Source: Sipunculus nudus
Taxonomy: Eukaryota; Annelida; Sipuncula; Golfingiida; Sipunculidae
Direction of reading: 5' to 3'
Length of the DNA: 64,000 nt
NCBI GenBank assembly: GCA_026874595.1
Contig: CM049322.1
Span: 37,693,340-37,757,339 of the forward strand
Both the position numbers and the translations under genes were made by a program. Positions within the stretch are counted from its first letter, which is position 1; the number at the start of each line of letters is the position of its first letter. Under the pieces are notes generated by a model. It did no database searches and was not told where the DNA came from. It saw nothing but the letters and a program-made list of their open reading frames with translations. This document shows positions 13,033 through 24,352 of the stretch, one piece after another.

Positions 13033-13250
13033 AAAAATAATTAGTTGAAATGAAACATTTTGAATTTATAGGGTAGTTAATGTATGACAATTTCTTATTT
13101 GAATCATCCTGCATCATAATCATCATTGTTACATTAAGCTTACAGGCCTTCATATCAATGATCACAAAATCAAAATACAATATACATGAATATAAAACCA
13201 TATGGTCATTTTCCTTGCCTGGCTTTATATTAATTCTTATATTTACAATA

Positions 13251-14087
13251 TCAAGCAATTGCAATAAGCTGTTCCAATGATTGTCCGTATCTGATCTGTT
13301 TAATCCCTCCTCTTAAATCCTTTATGAAAACCTTCCCATCCCAAGTCCATGCCTCTTTTATTCTTTGGTCTTTTTTTACTCTGTTGTACAGTTCATGAAG
13401 TTCTTTACACAAATCATCAACTATTACTACTTTTGATCCTTTGCATTTTCTCCTTTCCTTCATCACTATTTCTTTGACCTCTCTTCTAAGAAATTTAACA
13501 ATAATTGCCCTGGGCCCCTTTCCAGGAGCAGCATTATTTCCAGTATATTTACCAACTCTATGGGCAGCATCAATATCTTTTCTTTCAATGTCAACCCCAA
13601 GCTTTTCTCTGCAAAACTTTTGCACAGTTTCTTTGCAATTTTCTACTCCTATTTCATCTTGATCCCTCTCTCCAATACCAAAAATCCTAATATTTGCTTT
13701 TCTAGAGTACTGTTCAAGTTCAACTGACCTCCTCTGAGCCTCTCTAGCTTCTGTACAGGACATGCTTGCCATCACTTCTAAATGAGCAACCTGATCTGAT
13801 AATTTTTTAATATCACTTCTCAAGCCTTCATTTTCACTTTCTAATGTCATAACTTTACTTTCTAACAGCTGAACTGTTGAATCAAATCTTTCTGTGATTT
13901 GTCTTACTATTTTTTCCTCCAACTCATTCAGCATTTTTCTTAATGTGTCTGTAGTAAGTGACATTTTTTCCACTGATTTTCCCTTTTTATCTGACAAATT
14001 AAACCTCTGATATTTATGTGGGGTACTAGGGGACGAAGAAGAAGAGCTGGATACTGTTGATCTTGATCTTTTAGATTTTCCGTACAT
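13251..14087 (-). CDS. LINE-1 ORF1 protein (coiled coil, RRM-like, CTD)
   Basis: This is an uninterrupted 278-residue protein from an ATG at 14087. Residues 1-40 are basic with a serine run (13-19), 45-125 form a heptad-rich coiled coil (LRKMLNELEEKI, LLESKVMTLESENEGL), and 131-205 look like the RRM of L1-type ORF1 proteins (ANIRIFGI; AAHRVG; RAIIVKFLRR). The rest resembles the C-terminal domain (LYNRVKK, WTWDGKVFIKD). Such proteins trimerise, bind the LINE RNA and act as chaperones during reverse transcription. It lies 218 bp upstream of ORF2 in the same element. Nothing in the frame suggests inactivation. Confidence 0.85.
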   Translation of the reverse strand: MYGKSKRSRSTVSSSSSSSPSTPHKYQRFNLSDKKGKSVEKMSLTTDTLRKMLNELEEKIVRQITERFDSTVQLLESKVMTLESENEGLRSDIKKLSDQVAHLEVMASMSCTEAREAQRRSVELEQYSRKANIRIFGIGERDQDEIGVENCKETVQKFCREKLGVDIERKDIDAAHRVGKYTGNNAAPGKGPRAIIVKFLRREVKEIVMKERRKCKGSKVVIVDDLCKELHELYNRVKKDQRIKEAWTWDGKVFIKDLRGGIKQIRYGQSLEQLIAIA

Positions 14088-14660
14088 AACAAAGAAAACA
14101 CATGAGCCTGAGTTACTTTTTTTTTATAATAAATACAAAATAATTAAATGTTGTATCAAGACTTGGGAAGGTATAGATTCAAAACCACTTTAGAACAAAC
14201 AAAATCTCAACATTAAATATTAAATCATAGTTCACAATGTTTAACCTGCCAGGCAGTGGAGTTTGAAATTACAAACACATTATTAAGGTTCTTTCAAACA
14301 CATTGACAATAGACCTGGCTCTGGAGGGACCTGGTGCAGTAGGGTCCACTGACCACACACAAAGGGCTCACCCGGAGCCAACTGTTATGCAATAGTTCTT
14401 TCCCGTTTCCAAATAACAAAAGCTGATCAACCTGTAATTTTGTAAGACCACAATTTGTTTTCTTTAAATAAAGGAAGAAATACTTCCCTTTTCGTTGAAA
14501 TTTTGTGTATTCCCCTGTCCTTGAGCACAATCAAAACTTCCTGCAACTTTTCAAGACACAACCAGAAGTAATTCTGGATAAAATTTGGTGTAACTGAGAG
14601 AGCCACAACAGTGTGTCTACTCTCTTTTACTGCACCAGGTGACCCCCCAATAGGCTTCTT

Positions 14661-15392
14661 CCCTTATTGGTAGGTAAGCCCTATATGACAGATGGAAGGT
14701 ACAGATTGAAAAGTTTGCCTGAAAATGACTCCACGCAAGAAGTGGGTGCTGTGAACTTGACCTTTGACCTCAAAATCAACAGGTCTTTTTTCCCCTCTTG
14801 GCAGAGAAGCGATATCAGTGCTGGAAGGTTTGGAATGAAAAGTCTAGCTTGAAATGTGTCCACAACCTTTTCAAAGAAGTGGATCCTGTGACCCTGACCT
14901 TTGACCTTGTGACCTCAAAATCTATAGGATTCTTCTCCAACTTAGTAGGTGAGCTATATGTGAAAAATCAAAGAATTGGGATGAAAGGGTTGGCTTAAAA
15001 TGCATCCACAGGCTTTTCAAAGAAGAGGTTCCTGTGACCTTGACCTTTGACCTTTTGACCTAAAAAAATTATGGTTCTTCCCCTGTTGGTAGGTGAGATG
15101 TATGTGAAAGATGGAAGGTTTGGGATGAAAATTTTGTCTCAAAGAGTTATTTCTGTGGGGTGCAAACACACCCCATAACTTCGAGAATATAGGTCGCAGT
15201 GACCTAATTTCAGGTTTGCAAGGAGATCTTTTTATAACCTCTAAGACTGCATAGGGTTCATGGCCCTAGCTCCTACGGTTACGATTTGTGCCCTGCTAAC
15301 GGACGGACGGCCGGCCGGACGGACAGACGGAAGGACGACGGACAAAGACCCATCGCTATAGCCCAGCATGACTGAAAGTCAGCTGAGCTAAA
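14661..15392 (+). mobile_element. family A repeat, copy 2, right part
   Basis: The repeat continues after LINE-1, matching 32190-32940: GGTAGGTAAGCC, three TGACC modules, the AGGTCGCAGTGACCT near-palindrome (15191-15205), the GTGCCCTGCTAACGG segment, the GGACGG/GGCCGG tract and the CAGTCAGCTGAGCTAAAA end. It is non-coding; frames through it only reflect repeat phasing. Confidence 0.85.
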
Positions 15393-15428
15393 AAAAGAAA
15401 AATATTCGTTATAATAACAAAAAATAAA

Positions 15429-15440
15429 GGTGGCGCCACC
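15429..15440. repeat. GGTGGCGCCACC palindrome
   Basis: This is a perfect 12-bp palindrome followed by a TTTTTGGGAACTGA-type segment, the same context as the copies at 37876, 49754, 50080, 51321 and 51660. It marks a fragment of the repeat class seen at 49-52 kb. Confidence 0.8.
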
Positions 15441-15529
15441 ACTTTTTGGGAACTGAAAAAAAGACATGATCAATATTCAACGCAAGATTCATGACAATCC
15501 ATGCATAAATGATTAAGATATGAGATTTT

Positions 15530-15967
15530 GTATGAGTTTGTATAGCGATCACTCTTTGTCCGTCGTCCGTCCGGCCGTCTCGCCGTCCGGCCGTCTGGCC
15601 GTCCGTCCGTTAACAGGGCACAAACTGTAACTGCTGGACCTAGAATCTTGTAACTTGACATCCTGGGAGGACAATAAAAACTCTCCATGGAAACCTGAAA
15701 TTAGGTCTCTGTTACCCATATTCTACGAGCTATGGGGCTCCGAGTAACCCCCCCCCCCCCCAGAAAAATGCAAAATTAGAAACAGAGACCTAATTCCAGG
15801 TTTCCAAGGAGTTTTTTATGGACCTCTCTGGATGTAAAGTTAGAAGATTCCAGTCCCAGTGGTTACGATTTGTGCCTTGTCAACGGACAGACGGCCAGAT
15901 GGCCGGACGGACGACGGACAAAGAGTGATCGCTATAGCTAAGATGACTGAAAGTGAGCTGGGCTAAA
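15530..15967. repeat. head-to-head inverted pair of repeat 3' modules
   Basis: The left arm (15530-15757) is the 3' module on the minus strand: TCTTTGTCCGTCGTCCGTCC, then AACAGGGCACAAACTG, then GAAATTAGGTCTCTGTTACCC. The right arm (about 15776-15967) is the same module on the plus strand: AACAGAGACCTAATTCCAGG, GTTACGATTTGTGCC, GGACGGACGACGGACAAAG. A C-run and about 18 bp separate them. The arms pair over roughly 190 bp with substitutions. The right arm ends with GAGCTGGGCTAAAA, the family terminus. Confidence 0.8.
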
Positions 15968-16174
15968 AACTTAAGCAAGATGGAAAGAATGGCAAGAAAA
16001 GTTTGGCTTTAAAGGCATTCACACGTTTTTAGAAATAGGAGTCCTGTGACCTTGACTTTTGACCTTTCGAACCCAAAATCAATAGGATTCTTGGTCTTTG
16101 GTGGGCCATATACATGTTTATGTAGAAATATATATGTGAATCCAAACTGGAGATTAGAAAGATTTTGGAAATCA
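15968..16174 (+). repeat. TGACC-module fragment interrupted by LINE-2
   Basis: It contains GTCCTGTGACCTTGACTTTTGACC, cut here at its core GTGACCTTGACTTTTGACC, and the phrase GTGAATCCAAACTGGAG, also present at 21590. The 14 bases at 16161-16174 (GATTTTGGAAATCA) recur after the LINE-2 poly(A) at 20631-20644. LINE-2 therefore inserted into this older repeat. Confidence 0.75.
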
Positions 16175-16182
16175 GGAACAGG

Positions 16183-16278
16183 CTGGAACAGGCTTACGTA
16201 GAGAAACAAAAGGGACGCTTTTACCGAGGAAAACTTATTACTAATGGAAAGGTGGTGCCCATTTGTGATGAAGATTAA
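16183..16278 (+). pseudogene. LINE-2 ORF1, last ~31 codons
   Basis: The open frame begins at the element's 5' edge and ends at TAA 16276-16278. The peptide (LEQAYVEKQKGRFYRGK, then LITNGKVVPICDED) resembles the end of Tx1-type ORF1 proteins, where a basic helix precedes a short strand pair. The domain itself was lost by 5' truncation, so it makes no protein here. Confidence 0.6.
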
Positions 16279-16795
16279 GCGAGAGATAAAGATAATTTCG
16301 GGACAATCATTTTGGATACATTTAGTGATAAGAAGATTTACACTGAGTAATTATTAATATTCACCCGGCCTGACTTTTGTATGCGATATATGACATTTTG
16401 TAATGCTTAATTACGTGTGTACATATATACATTAGGATTGATATTCTTCTCGATGATCTTCACTTCTTGTATTGTCCAAGGTAAAGTAATATCGCTAATT
16501 GTGTTAAGGAAATCAGAGTAATTAACGTAACTGTTCTAACTTTATTGCACAGTTTAGGACATCATCCAGGTATACTTAGAGTATATCCAGAATCATGTCA
16601 TACAACTATAACAAAAAGGCTGGTAATACAGGCGCCATAAACAGCAAGATTAACTTGAAGTAATGTGCATTTTTTCTTTAGGTATATTTTTTATAGATCC
16701 TATAGCTTTATCCGTCCAATTTAAAAAATGCAGCTGTGTAATCCATTCAACTACAAGTACGCAGGCGCATTTAAAAATAGAATGTGTTAATAAGA

Positions 16796-19700
16796 ATGTC
16801 TAGCATAAAAATAGCAAGCCAAAATGTGCGGGGACTCGGCGACATGCGTAAAAGAAGAGAAGTCTTTCATTATTTTAATGTCAAGAATTATGATATTGTT
16901 TTTACCCAGGAGACCCATAGCGATAGAAGTATTGAGAGAATATGGCATGCCGAGTGGGGAAATAATATATATTTTTCACATGGTACAACTGCCGCTAAAG
17001 GGACATGCATTCTAATTAAGAACAAATGCACACACATAGTACACAATTATCAGACAGATACGACAGGAAGACACATAATTTTAGACATTTCTATTCAACA
17101 TGAACGTTATACTTTGGCGAATATATATGCGCCTAATATAGATGACCATGGATTTTATAATACTTTTTTTCAGGCCATCAATAATTACACAAATAAAAAA
17201 ATAATTATAGGAGGGGACTTTAACTTGCCTTTGAATTTAAATCTTGATAAACAAGGAAATCTTAAAGATGATACTCGTAAACAAGCAAGAAATGCTGTGA
17301 AATGTTGGATGGAAGAAATGGACTTGCATGATGTATGGAGAGAAAATAACCCAACGGAACGTAAATTTACTTGGTGTAGACATAGACCATTTCCTGTATT
17401 CTGCAGATTAGACTATTTTTTGACGGCTTTTAAATTATTTGGTAATATCGTTCAAACGGATATTCTTCCTGGATATAGGTCCGATCATTCGTTGATAACA
17501 ATAGAAATGAAAATTAATAAAGAAAAGAGAGGTCCAGGATTTTGGAAAATGAATTGCGCCTTATTTAAGGATAGCGAATATATTAAAAATTAAAGAAACA
17601 ATCCAATCAGCAGTTAAAGAAAATAAAACTGCAAATCCTCTACTTCTTTGGGACACCGTAAAATGTAGAATTAGGGGAGAATCAATATCTTTTGGTGCGC
17701 ATAAAAAAAAAACAAAATCTCAATCACTTAGCTGCACTTGAAGACAGTCTTAAAATATTACAAGTTGAATATGAGGAAAATCAAAATGATACTATTCTAG
17801 AAAAAATAGAAAATGTAAAAAGAGATATTGAAAACATCATTAATATAAGGACACAAGGCGCCATAATTAGAAGCAAAATAAATAACTTTGAGGAAGGAGA
17901 AAAAAAATACTGCGTACTTTTTAAATATGGAGCGTAGAACCGCGAGCAGACATACAATAACTAATTTGAAAATCGAGGATAGATTGGTGACAAATCAAAA
18001 CGATATTTTAGAAGAGCAGGAAAAATTTTATAAAAATTTATTTACAAGTAATCCATCTAACTTACGTCCAGAAATACAGAATGAATTTTTCATTGGGAAA
18101 ACGATTAAGTTGACTTAAGAAGACTCTGATAAGTGCGAACAAGAGATAACTACTAATGAAATTTTTAATATACTTAAAACCTCTCCATTAAAAAAGTCAA
18201 CGGGAACAGATGGATTTCCCGCAGAGTTTTATCGAATATTCTGGCCAGATATCAAAGAGTTATTAATGGAATCCTATAATTATGCTCTAGAACTCAAACA
18301 ATTATCCATTACTCAAAGACAAGGGGTTATTAGTCTTATCCCCAAAAAAGACAAAGACCCAACACAGCTAAAAAACTGGCGGCCTATAACCCTCTTAAAT
18401 TTTGATTATAAATTACTGGCAAAATGTTTAGCAGAAAGGTTAAAGTCTGTTACCTTCTTTGATTAATAATGACCAGACTGGTTTCTTAAGAGATCGCTAT
18501 ATTGGGGAAAACATAAATAGAACAATGAGCATAATGCATTATGCGAAACTTAATAAAATTAAATCTTATTTAGTAACAATCGATTACGAAAAGGCTTTTG
18601 ATTTTTTAGAATGGGGTCACATATGGAAATGTTTAAAATATTATAATTTTGGGGAAACGTACATTAGTTGGATTAAAACACTTTATAACCAATCTCAAAG
18701 TGGTATAACAAATAATGGTCACATTTCAAAGTTCTTTCAGATATCCAGAGGAGTTCGCCAAGGTTGTCCACTCTCTCCTTACCTTTTCATTTTATGTGTT
18801 GAACAACTAGCTCAAAATATCAGAAATAACAAAAAGATAGTTGGAATTAAAATAAATCAATTTGAACACAAAATAAGTCAATACGCTGACGATACCACGC
18901 TGTATCCCTCGGGAGATATTGAAACATTTCATGAAACTTTTCGAACCTTAGAAAACTTTAGAATATTGAGTGGTCTGCGTATAAACAGAGACAAAACAAA
19001 GGTAATGCCATTGTATAATCATAATAGAAATAAAGAACAAATTGAACAACTAGACTTGAAGTGGACAAAAGGTCCGGTTTCCATGTTAGGAATTGATCTT
19101 TACATAGAGTTTGAGAAAATAATGGAATTTAACTACAAATCAAAGCTTGATAAAATATCCAATATCATAATGAGCTGGTCAAAAAGATTTATAACGCCTT
19201 ATGGGAAGGTTATAGTTTTAAAATCCTTAGTAATGTCGCAGTTAGTGTATCTTCTGTCTGTGCTACCAAATCCAAAAAGAAAATATTTCAAGAAGGTTGA
19301 GCAGAAGGTATATAAATTCTTGTGGGATAATAAACCAGACAAAATGAAGAGAAGCAATACAGTTGCACCGCGTGAATTAGGGGGATTAGATATGATCCAT
19401 ATAGAGAGCCAGGCACAAGCACTTAAAATAGCTTGGGTAAAACGACTGTTAGACAGAGAACAAATAGATGGTTGGCGACATTTGGTAAATTTTCAATTTA
19501 GAAGACGGGCAGAAATAATATTTTTTAAAAGCAACCTTAACGTGAAACATGCTCTTGCATTACATTTACCATTAAGCGATTTTTGGAGAGATGTTCTTGT
19601 ATGTTGGTGCAGGATAAACTTCAGAAGTCCACAGCTAAACAGTAGTCTCTTGAAGCAGATTATCTGGTATAATTCTGATATACAGGTCGATTCTAAACCC

Positions 19701-20537
19701 CTTTATAATAAAAAGTGCATCAAACAGAGAATTCTTACATTTGCGGATATACTTAATCAAAGCGAGGGAATTTATAAGTTTTTAACATATGATGAACTAA
19801 ACACAAGATATGGAATGTATCTCAATTTTCTTGAATATTTACAATTAAGACATGCTATACCAAAGGAATGGATCGTAAAGGTCAATTTTGAAAACAGAAT
19901 AGAAGTTATGACTATTTTAGAGAAGATTAGAGACATGAGGAAAGTATCTAAATTTGCATACAAAATTATAGTGGAGAACGTTTTTACTTTAGCTGAAAAC
20001 TCAATACAGAAATGGAATGAACAACTGACGATAGACAGAACAGAAATATTCAAAGCCTATAAATATATTTATAGTGTATCAAACTGGGTAAGGTTGCGTT
20101 TTTTACAATATAGACTTCTACATAGACTTCTGCCCACGAATGGATATCTATTTAAATTAAAAATTAAGGAAACGGAGAAATGTGGTTTTTGTAATAATGA
20201 GGTAGAAACTTTAGTTCACTTATTTTGTAATTGTAAGGTTTCTAAGGATATATGGTCACAGTTGACAATGTGGTTAAAAGGATTTGAGGTAAAAACTCCA
20301 ATCCTAACAAATAAGCAGATCATACTTAATATGTCTGGGTTAAAGTGGTTTGATACTATTGTGTTGATTTCAAAATGGTACATGTATTCATGCAGATGTA
20401 AAAATATTATGCCTTCAGTTAAGAGCCTTCAACAACGGATTAGAATGGTATATGGAATAGAAGAGCAAATTGCACTTAGAAATAACAAAATGGCAGATCA
20501 TGATAGGAAATGGTGTAATGTTAAATGTGCTCTGTAA
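16796..20537 (+). pseudogene. LINE-2 ORF2: endonuclease-reverse transcriptase with five lesions
   Basis: The endonuclease occupies 16796-17540 (SQNVRG, TQETH, GGDFN, RLDYFL, SDHSL). The frame then shifts at about 17590, again in an A10 run (17703-17712), again in an A8 run (about 17900), meets an in-frame TAA at 18116-18118, and shifts once more near 18443-18455. From 18459 to 20537 a continuous 692-residue frame carries most of the reverse transcriptase and the C-terminus: IDYEKAFD, SRGVRQGCPLSP, QYADDTTLY at 141-149, and a CGFC-H-C knuckle near its end. Three of the lesions are homopolymer or single-base slips, so sequencing error is a possible alternative for part of the damage. As read, it cannot make full-length ORF2. 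Confidence 0.88.
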
Positions 20538-20644
20538 CACTGTTATTTAATTTGCTGTACGACTTCAGGACTGATTGATTGTAAAATTTGTTTGGAATAA
20601 AGCTATTTAAAAAAAAAAAAAAAAAAAAAAGATTTTGGAAATCA

Positions 20645-21340
20645 ATGCGCGTACAGATGACTCTACGCTCTTTACACAGCGCTTTAACTATTGGCCTACT
20701 CCCTATATCGTAAGCGCTGTTTGTTATGACCTCGTATCCTGAATTGCTACACCAGAGGGGAGCACTGTATTTTTGTCCAATCAGATGAGACCTTTTGCTA
20801 AAAGACAGTGCCAAGCAAGATATACACGGAGCCAATCATGTTTATTTAGTTTTGAGTGACAGCTCATCGCCCCGGTTACCGTCTAAACAGACCACAGGCT
20901 CAGCTAAAATTGCCCCAGACGTTGTTTGCTTAGGGCCTTGGGCACACAGGATGCCCGGCCGGTGAGTTGTAATTCAAAGGATACGTAACAACAAAGGCTG
21001 CACACCTCGCTGGCTGGTTTCATTTCTGCAGACAACAGATACAGTCATAATGTCATAATCACATCGGTCGATGATGCGAGAATACAGAGGGAGCAATTAA
21101 AATTCGACCGTAAACTCTTCAAGCGGCGCTTGAAGCGCAGCTATGGGCGGAGCAAGGATGCCTGTTCAGTGTTTGTTTATTGCCATCTGGTTGGCTGCTT
21201 GTCACATCATACGCAGGTTTCTATCAGCGGACAACGAACCGCCACCTGGTGTCTAAATATATCATAAACGGTCAAAGCTGGCAGCGTGAAAATCAGTTGA
21301 TTCTTTAGAAGCGCAAGATTTCCGCTGCCTCGAGAGCTTA
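20645..21340. other. GC-richer stretch without a recognised gene
   Basis: Between LINE-2's target duplication and the next repeat lies about 700 bp of clearly higher GC and CpG content than its surroundings (CGGCGCTTGAAGCGCAGC, GCCCGGCCGGTGAG, CATCGCCCCGGTTACCG). No frame has recognisable domains. It sits in the large intron of the CARD-RING gene. It could be an old non-autonomous element or a regulatory island; the sequence alone does not say. Confidence 0.4.
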
Positions 21341-22105
21341 AGATGACTAATGTAACCTTGACCTTTGACCTCGTGACCCCAGTAGGGAAAGGGATATTTG
21401 CCTATTGGCAGGTGATCTGTATGTGTAAGATAGAACCTCTTGTATGAAAGGTTTTGCTTACAATGCATCCACAATCTTTAAAAGATGCGGGACTTTGAAC
21501 TCGACCTCTGACCTTATGTCCTTATATGAGGAAGGATGTTTGCTTTAGTGTTGGGCCATATAAAAGTCAGGTTTGAAATCCATTAGTGAATCCAAACTGG
21601 AGTTATCACGAAATGAAATGAATATGTGTACAGATGGCTCCTGTGACTTTGACCTTTGAATTTGTGACCCCGGATTGATAGAGATGTTTCCCTGTTGGCA
21701 GGTGTCATATATGTGTAAGATGGAAAGACTGGCATGGAAAGTTTGGTTGAAATTGCATCTATAAAGGTTTTATAAATACGAGTCCTGACACCTTGACCTT
21801 TACCTTCATGACCCCAAAATCATTAGGGTTCTTGCTTTAGTGTTGGGCCTTTATATATTAAGTTTGAAATCCATATGTGAATCGAAACTAGAGTTATCAT
21901 ATCGGAGAATATGGGTCGCAGTGACTTAATTGAAGGTTTGCAAGGAGATCTTTTAGAACTGTTTAGACTTAATTGAGTTCATGATCCTAGTATACGATCT
22001 GTGCCTTGCTAACGGACGGACGGCCCGCCGGACAGACGGAAGGACGACGGACAAAGATCCATCGCTATAGCACAGCATGACAAAATCAGCTGTGCCAAAA
22101 AATAG
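21341..22105 (+). repeat. diverged modular repeat, 3' part
   Basis: Three TGACC modules (21355, 21645, 21795) are followed by GAATATGGGTCGCAGTGACTTAATT, cut here at its core GGGTCGCAGTGACTTAATT, then GTGCCTTGCTAACGGACGG, ACGACGGACAAAGATCCATCG and ATCAGCTGTGCCAAAA. This is the family A tail with about one change per ten bases, so it is an older copy. It is non-coding and intronic. Confidence 0.75.
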
Positions 22106-22292
22106 ATGTCAATATATGCTTGATAAATCAATTATCCAGAATCTTGACAGAATACCTTGAAGCATGTTTCTGTATGAAGTCCTATATTTTCTAATATATG
22201 AAACTTTATGATATGTTAACGTTCGCTATGTTCTTTTTCGCTGAAAGATGAATAAGGAATAAATTATATTTCCGTTCAAATACTCTTTTTAC

Positions 22293-22428
22293 CTGACTGA
22301 AGACGGTCCACAACATGTCCATGATCATTAAGACTCAGACATTTTAGAAACTTTTGCCAGTCTAAATAGGGTCGACAGAATAGAAGGTCCACCAGTTCAC
22401 TTGTCATCTTCTTATTTGTATGGGAATT
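22293..22428 (-). CDS. CARD-RING gene, second coding exon (C-terminal half of CARD)
   Basis: This 136-bp exon follows a good acceptor (CTGAATTTCAG) and ends at CAGTCAG|GTAAAA. Only phase 0 is open, giving 45 codons plus one base, which matches the phase left by the preceding exon. The peptide (NSHTNKKMTSELVDLLFC, then RPYLDWQKFLKCLSLNDHG, then HVVDRLQS) has the helix 4-6 pattern of a CARD: a T-x3-K turn, ELVDLL, an aromatic WQKFLKCL helix and a final VVDRL. Joined to the first exon it makes a domain of about 89 residues, the usual CARD size. It ends in phase 1, which fits the exons at 5594-5644 and 2952-3104. The following intron would be about 16.6 kb, and further phase 1-1 exons could be hidden in it. 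Confidence 0.8.
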
Positions 22429-24352
22429 CTGAAATTCAGTAAATTGTTTTTCTGTTATTCTGACGACTGTTCACTGAGACAATGTTACATAAGCAGAGAT
22501 CTTATAACCATGAAGAATTATAAATGGAAGAGAACATCGTTCACATGGGATTTAAGGACAATGCAAATTATCCACAAAACTGAATTCGTAGTGTGTAAGG
22601 TTATCCATAGTCAAATGATATAGGATACTTAAATGCAACGTATGCAACCACATTTGGATTTGTTGCAATCGGATTTGTTGCATATTGACTCAAGATGGAT
22701 ATGATGTGTAACATACTTTCCCAAAGTTTTAGTGAAAATAACAAATTTGAAGAACAGTTTCAAGGGCCTTCATGTGATTATTATTACCAGATTTGTAAAG
22801 ATGTTTGTCTGAATGGTACTAGCTATAGTGAAATTACACGCCTAGAGACACTTTCGGAGAACCCTTCGGCCAAACAACTTCCGCAATATCAGAAATAGAT
22901 TTCTTTTAATGGAAATTATTTATAAATATTTAAATTTAATCTTATAAATATGTCAAAGTTTACAATCACGGGCCCTTAAATAACTCTGTGTAATAATAAG
23001 AGGCATTTGCACCGCAATGACAGATATAAGTCGGATGAAGAATATAGAATGACAAATAATAATATGTCCAGTTAGCTGACAATGTTTTTGAAACTCGGCA
23101 AGAATAGAAGTGTGCATAACATATATGGCTACTGAAGGAATTGAATCCTGCGGCATGGGTGATAATTTTCATTCTCATAATAACCATTAGAAATATCATA
23201 TACCCACCTGTTTGTCACGGTGCTCAGCTGATAATATATGTATAAAAATTTAGCAGTCTAGAGTGCCACTTAATGCCACTAATTTCTACAGGGTCTGTAT
23301 TATGATAGGGCGATGTATTATGATTCATGTTTATTTATTATCTGAAATAAAGAAAGTAAAATTTTCAACGTTTACTCCTTTCTTACAGATTCCCCTGAAT
23401 TTTACTTAGACTAATATTCATACAATAATACAATCATGACTGGTCTATACAAGTTGTGCAACAGAAGAATAGGTTCTTAATCATCGGTTTGAAACTCCTT
23501 TGTAAACTTTGTTCAAAGATTTTGTATTTCATATCTGATGACAGAATCAAATTAAGATATCACTTTCGCAAGAATTCCTAAAGAAGAGGAACTATTCTGA
23601 AGCTGTGGATAAGGGTCTCCAGTTTCTACCCTGTCAAAGAGCATGTTGGAACCATGAATGCAAACTTTTATGAAAATCTTTAGTTTATTGAATATCGAAA
23701 GCAAACACCCATACAAACGGACTAGACCAAACAAATCTTTCCATGGTGGCTGAACAATATTTGTAACATTCCTGGGCCAAAATCAATCGGATGTTTCTTC
23801 AAACAAGAAGGCCCATAAATGTGCACACAGAAACATTCTAATTTGTCCTATAAGGAATTATTCATTTGAACGCAAAACGTGGTATAAGCTTTAGCTATGA
23901 TCTTAAAATTTGACCCCAAAAATGTTCATGTTGATATTCTGTGTTTGTTGACGACATAAGCTGGTTTGAAAAAGTAAATCTTGAAAAGTAAATCAATCCA
24001 AACATGAATTTATACTTTGAAAACCAAATTGAGTTTGACCTTTAGATTTGACAATCTGACCCGAAAGTATTATACGATGGACACATTACATGAGCCAAAT
24101 GATTACTCATTGAGGTCTGAATCATTTTAATTACTTCAAAAGCGGCTTTGACAAGTATCTACAGGTAGCTAACATAATCTAGGTCACGGTGCCCTATTTT
24201 TAGGTGATGTTTGTCCAAATTATCAGAATGTATAACTTATAAATTATAACTTAATCTTATACACAAGTAAGCGTTCCAATATTTAACATATTTGAAATCC
24301 TGTAACTAATAATCGATTATGTAAGAAACACCACCAATGGCCATGTTCTTAC
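22429..24352. other. CARD-RING intron 1 with worn repeat fragments
   Basis: The 1.9-kb interval between the two CARD exons is AT-rich. A degenerate 5'-terminus-like phrase (GTTTGTCACGGTGCTCAGCTG) is at 23212-23232, and family A-like phrases (AAGAAGGCCCATAAATGTG, TTTGACCTTTAGATTTGAC) occur between 23800 and 24060. Short plus-strand frames here show no domain or splice support. Confidence 0.45.

Larger units (their letters stand above)
9026..14647 (-). mobile_element. LINE-1: nearly intact Tx1/L1-clade LINE
   Basis: This 5.6-kb non-LTR retrotransposon lies on the minus strand. Its poly(A) tail appears as a T run at 9024-9045 (then one C and eight T). A 13-bp target duplication, CAATAGGCTTCTT, flanks it (9013-9025 and 14648-14660). 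In order it has a 0.56-kb 5' region (14088-14647), ORF1 (13251-14087), a 218-bp gap, ORF2 (9239-13032, broken once) and a 0.2-kb 3' region. Its full length, long tail and matching duplication point to target-primed insertion that is recent compared with LINE-2 and LINE-3. The insertion is within family A copy 2, so it is younger than that copy. Confidence 0.92.
16175..20630 (+). mobile_element. LINE-2: 5'-truncated Tx1/L1-like LINE
   Basis: This 4.46-kb plus-strand element has a 14-bp target duplication (GATTTTGGAAATCA at 16161-16174 and 20631-20644), a poly(A) run at 20609-20630 and an AATAAA signal at 20597-20602. Its 5' end starts inside ORF1: only the last codons (16183-16278, ending GKVVPICDED and a stop) remain. 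A 517-bp inter-ORF region follows, then ORF2 from ATG 16796. 5' truncation is typical of incomplete reverse transcription. It belongs to a different family from LINE-1, to judge by its ORF2 sequence and codon use. Confidence 0.9.

Noticed and set aside
11603-13690. Plus-strand frames across LINE-1
   Set aside because: They are antisense shadows of ORF1 and ORF2.
22695-22898. 67-codon plus-strand frame in CARD intron 1
   Set aside because: No domain, no splice support and AT-rich context; likely chance.
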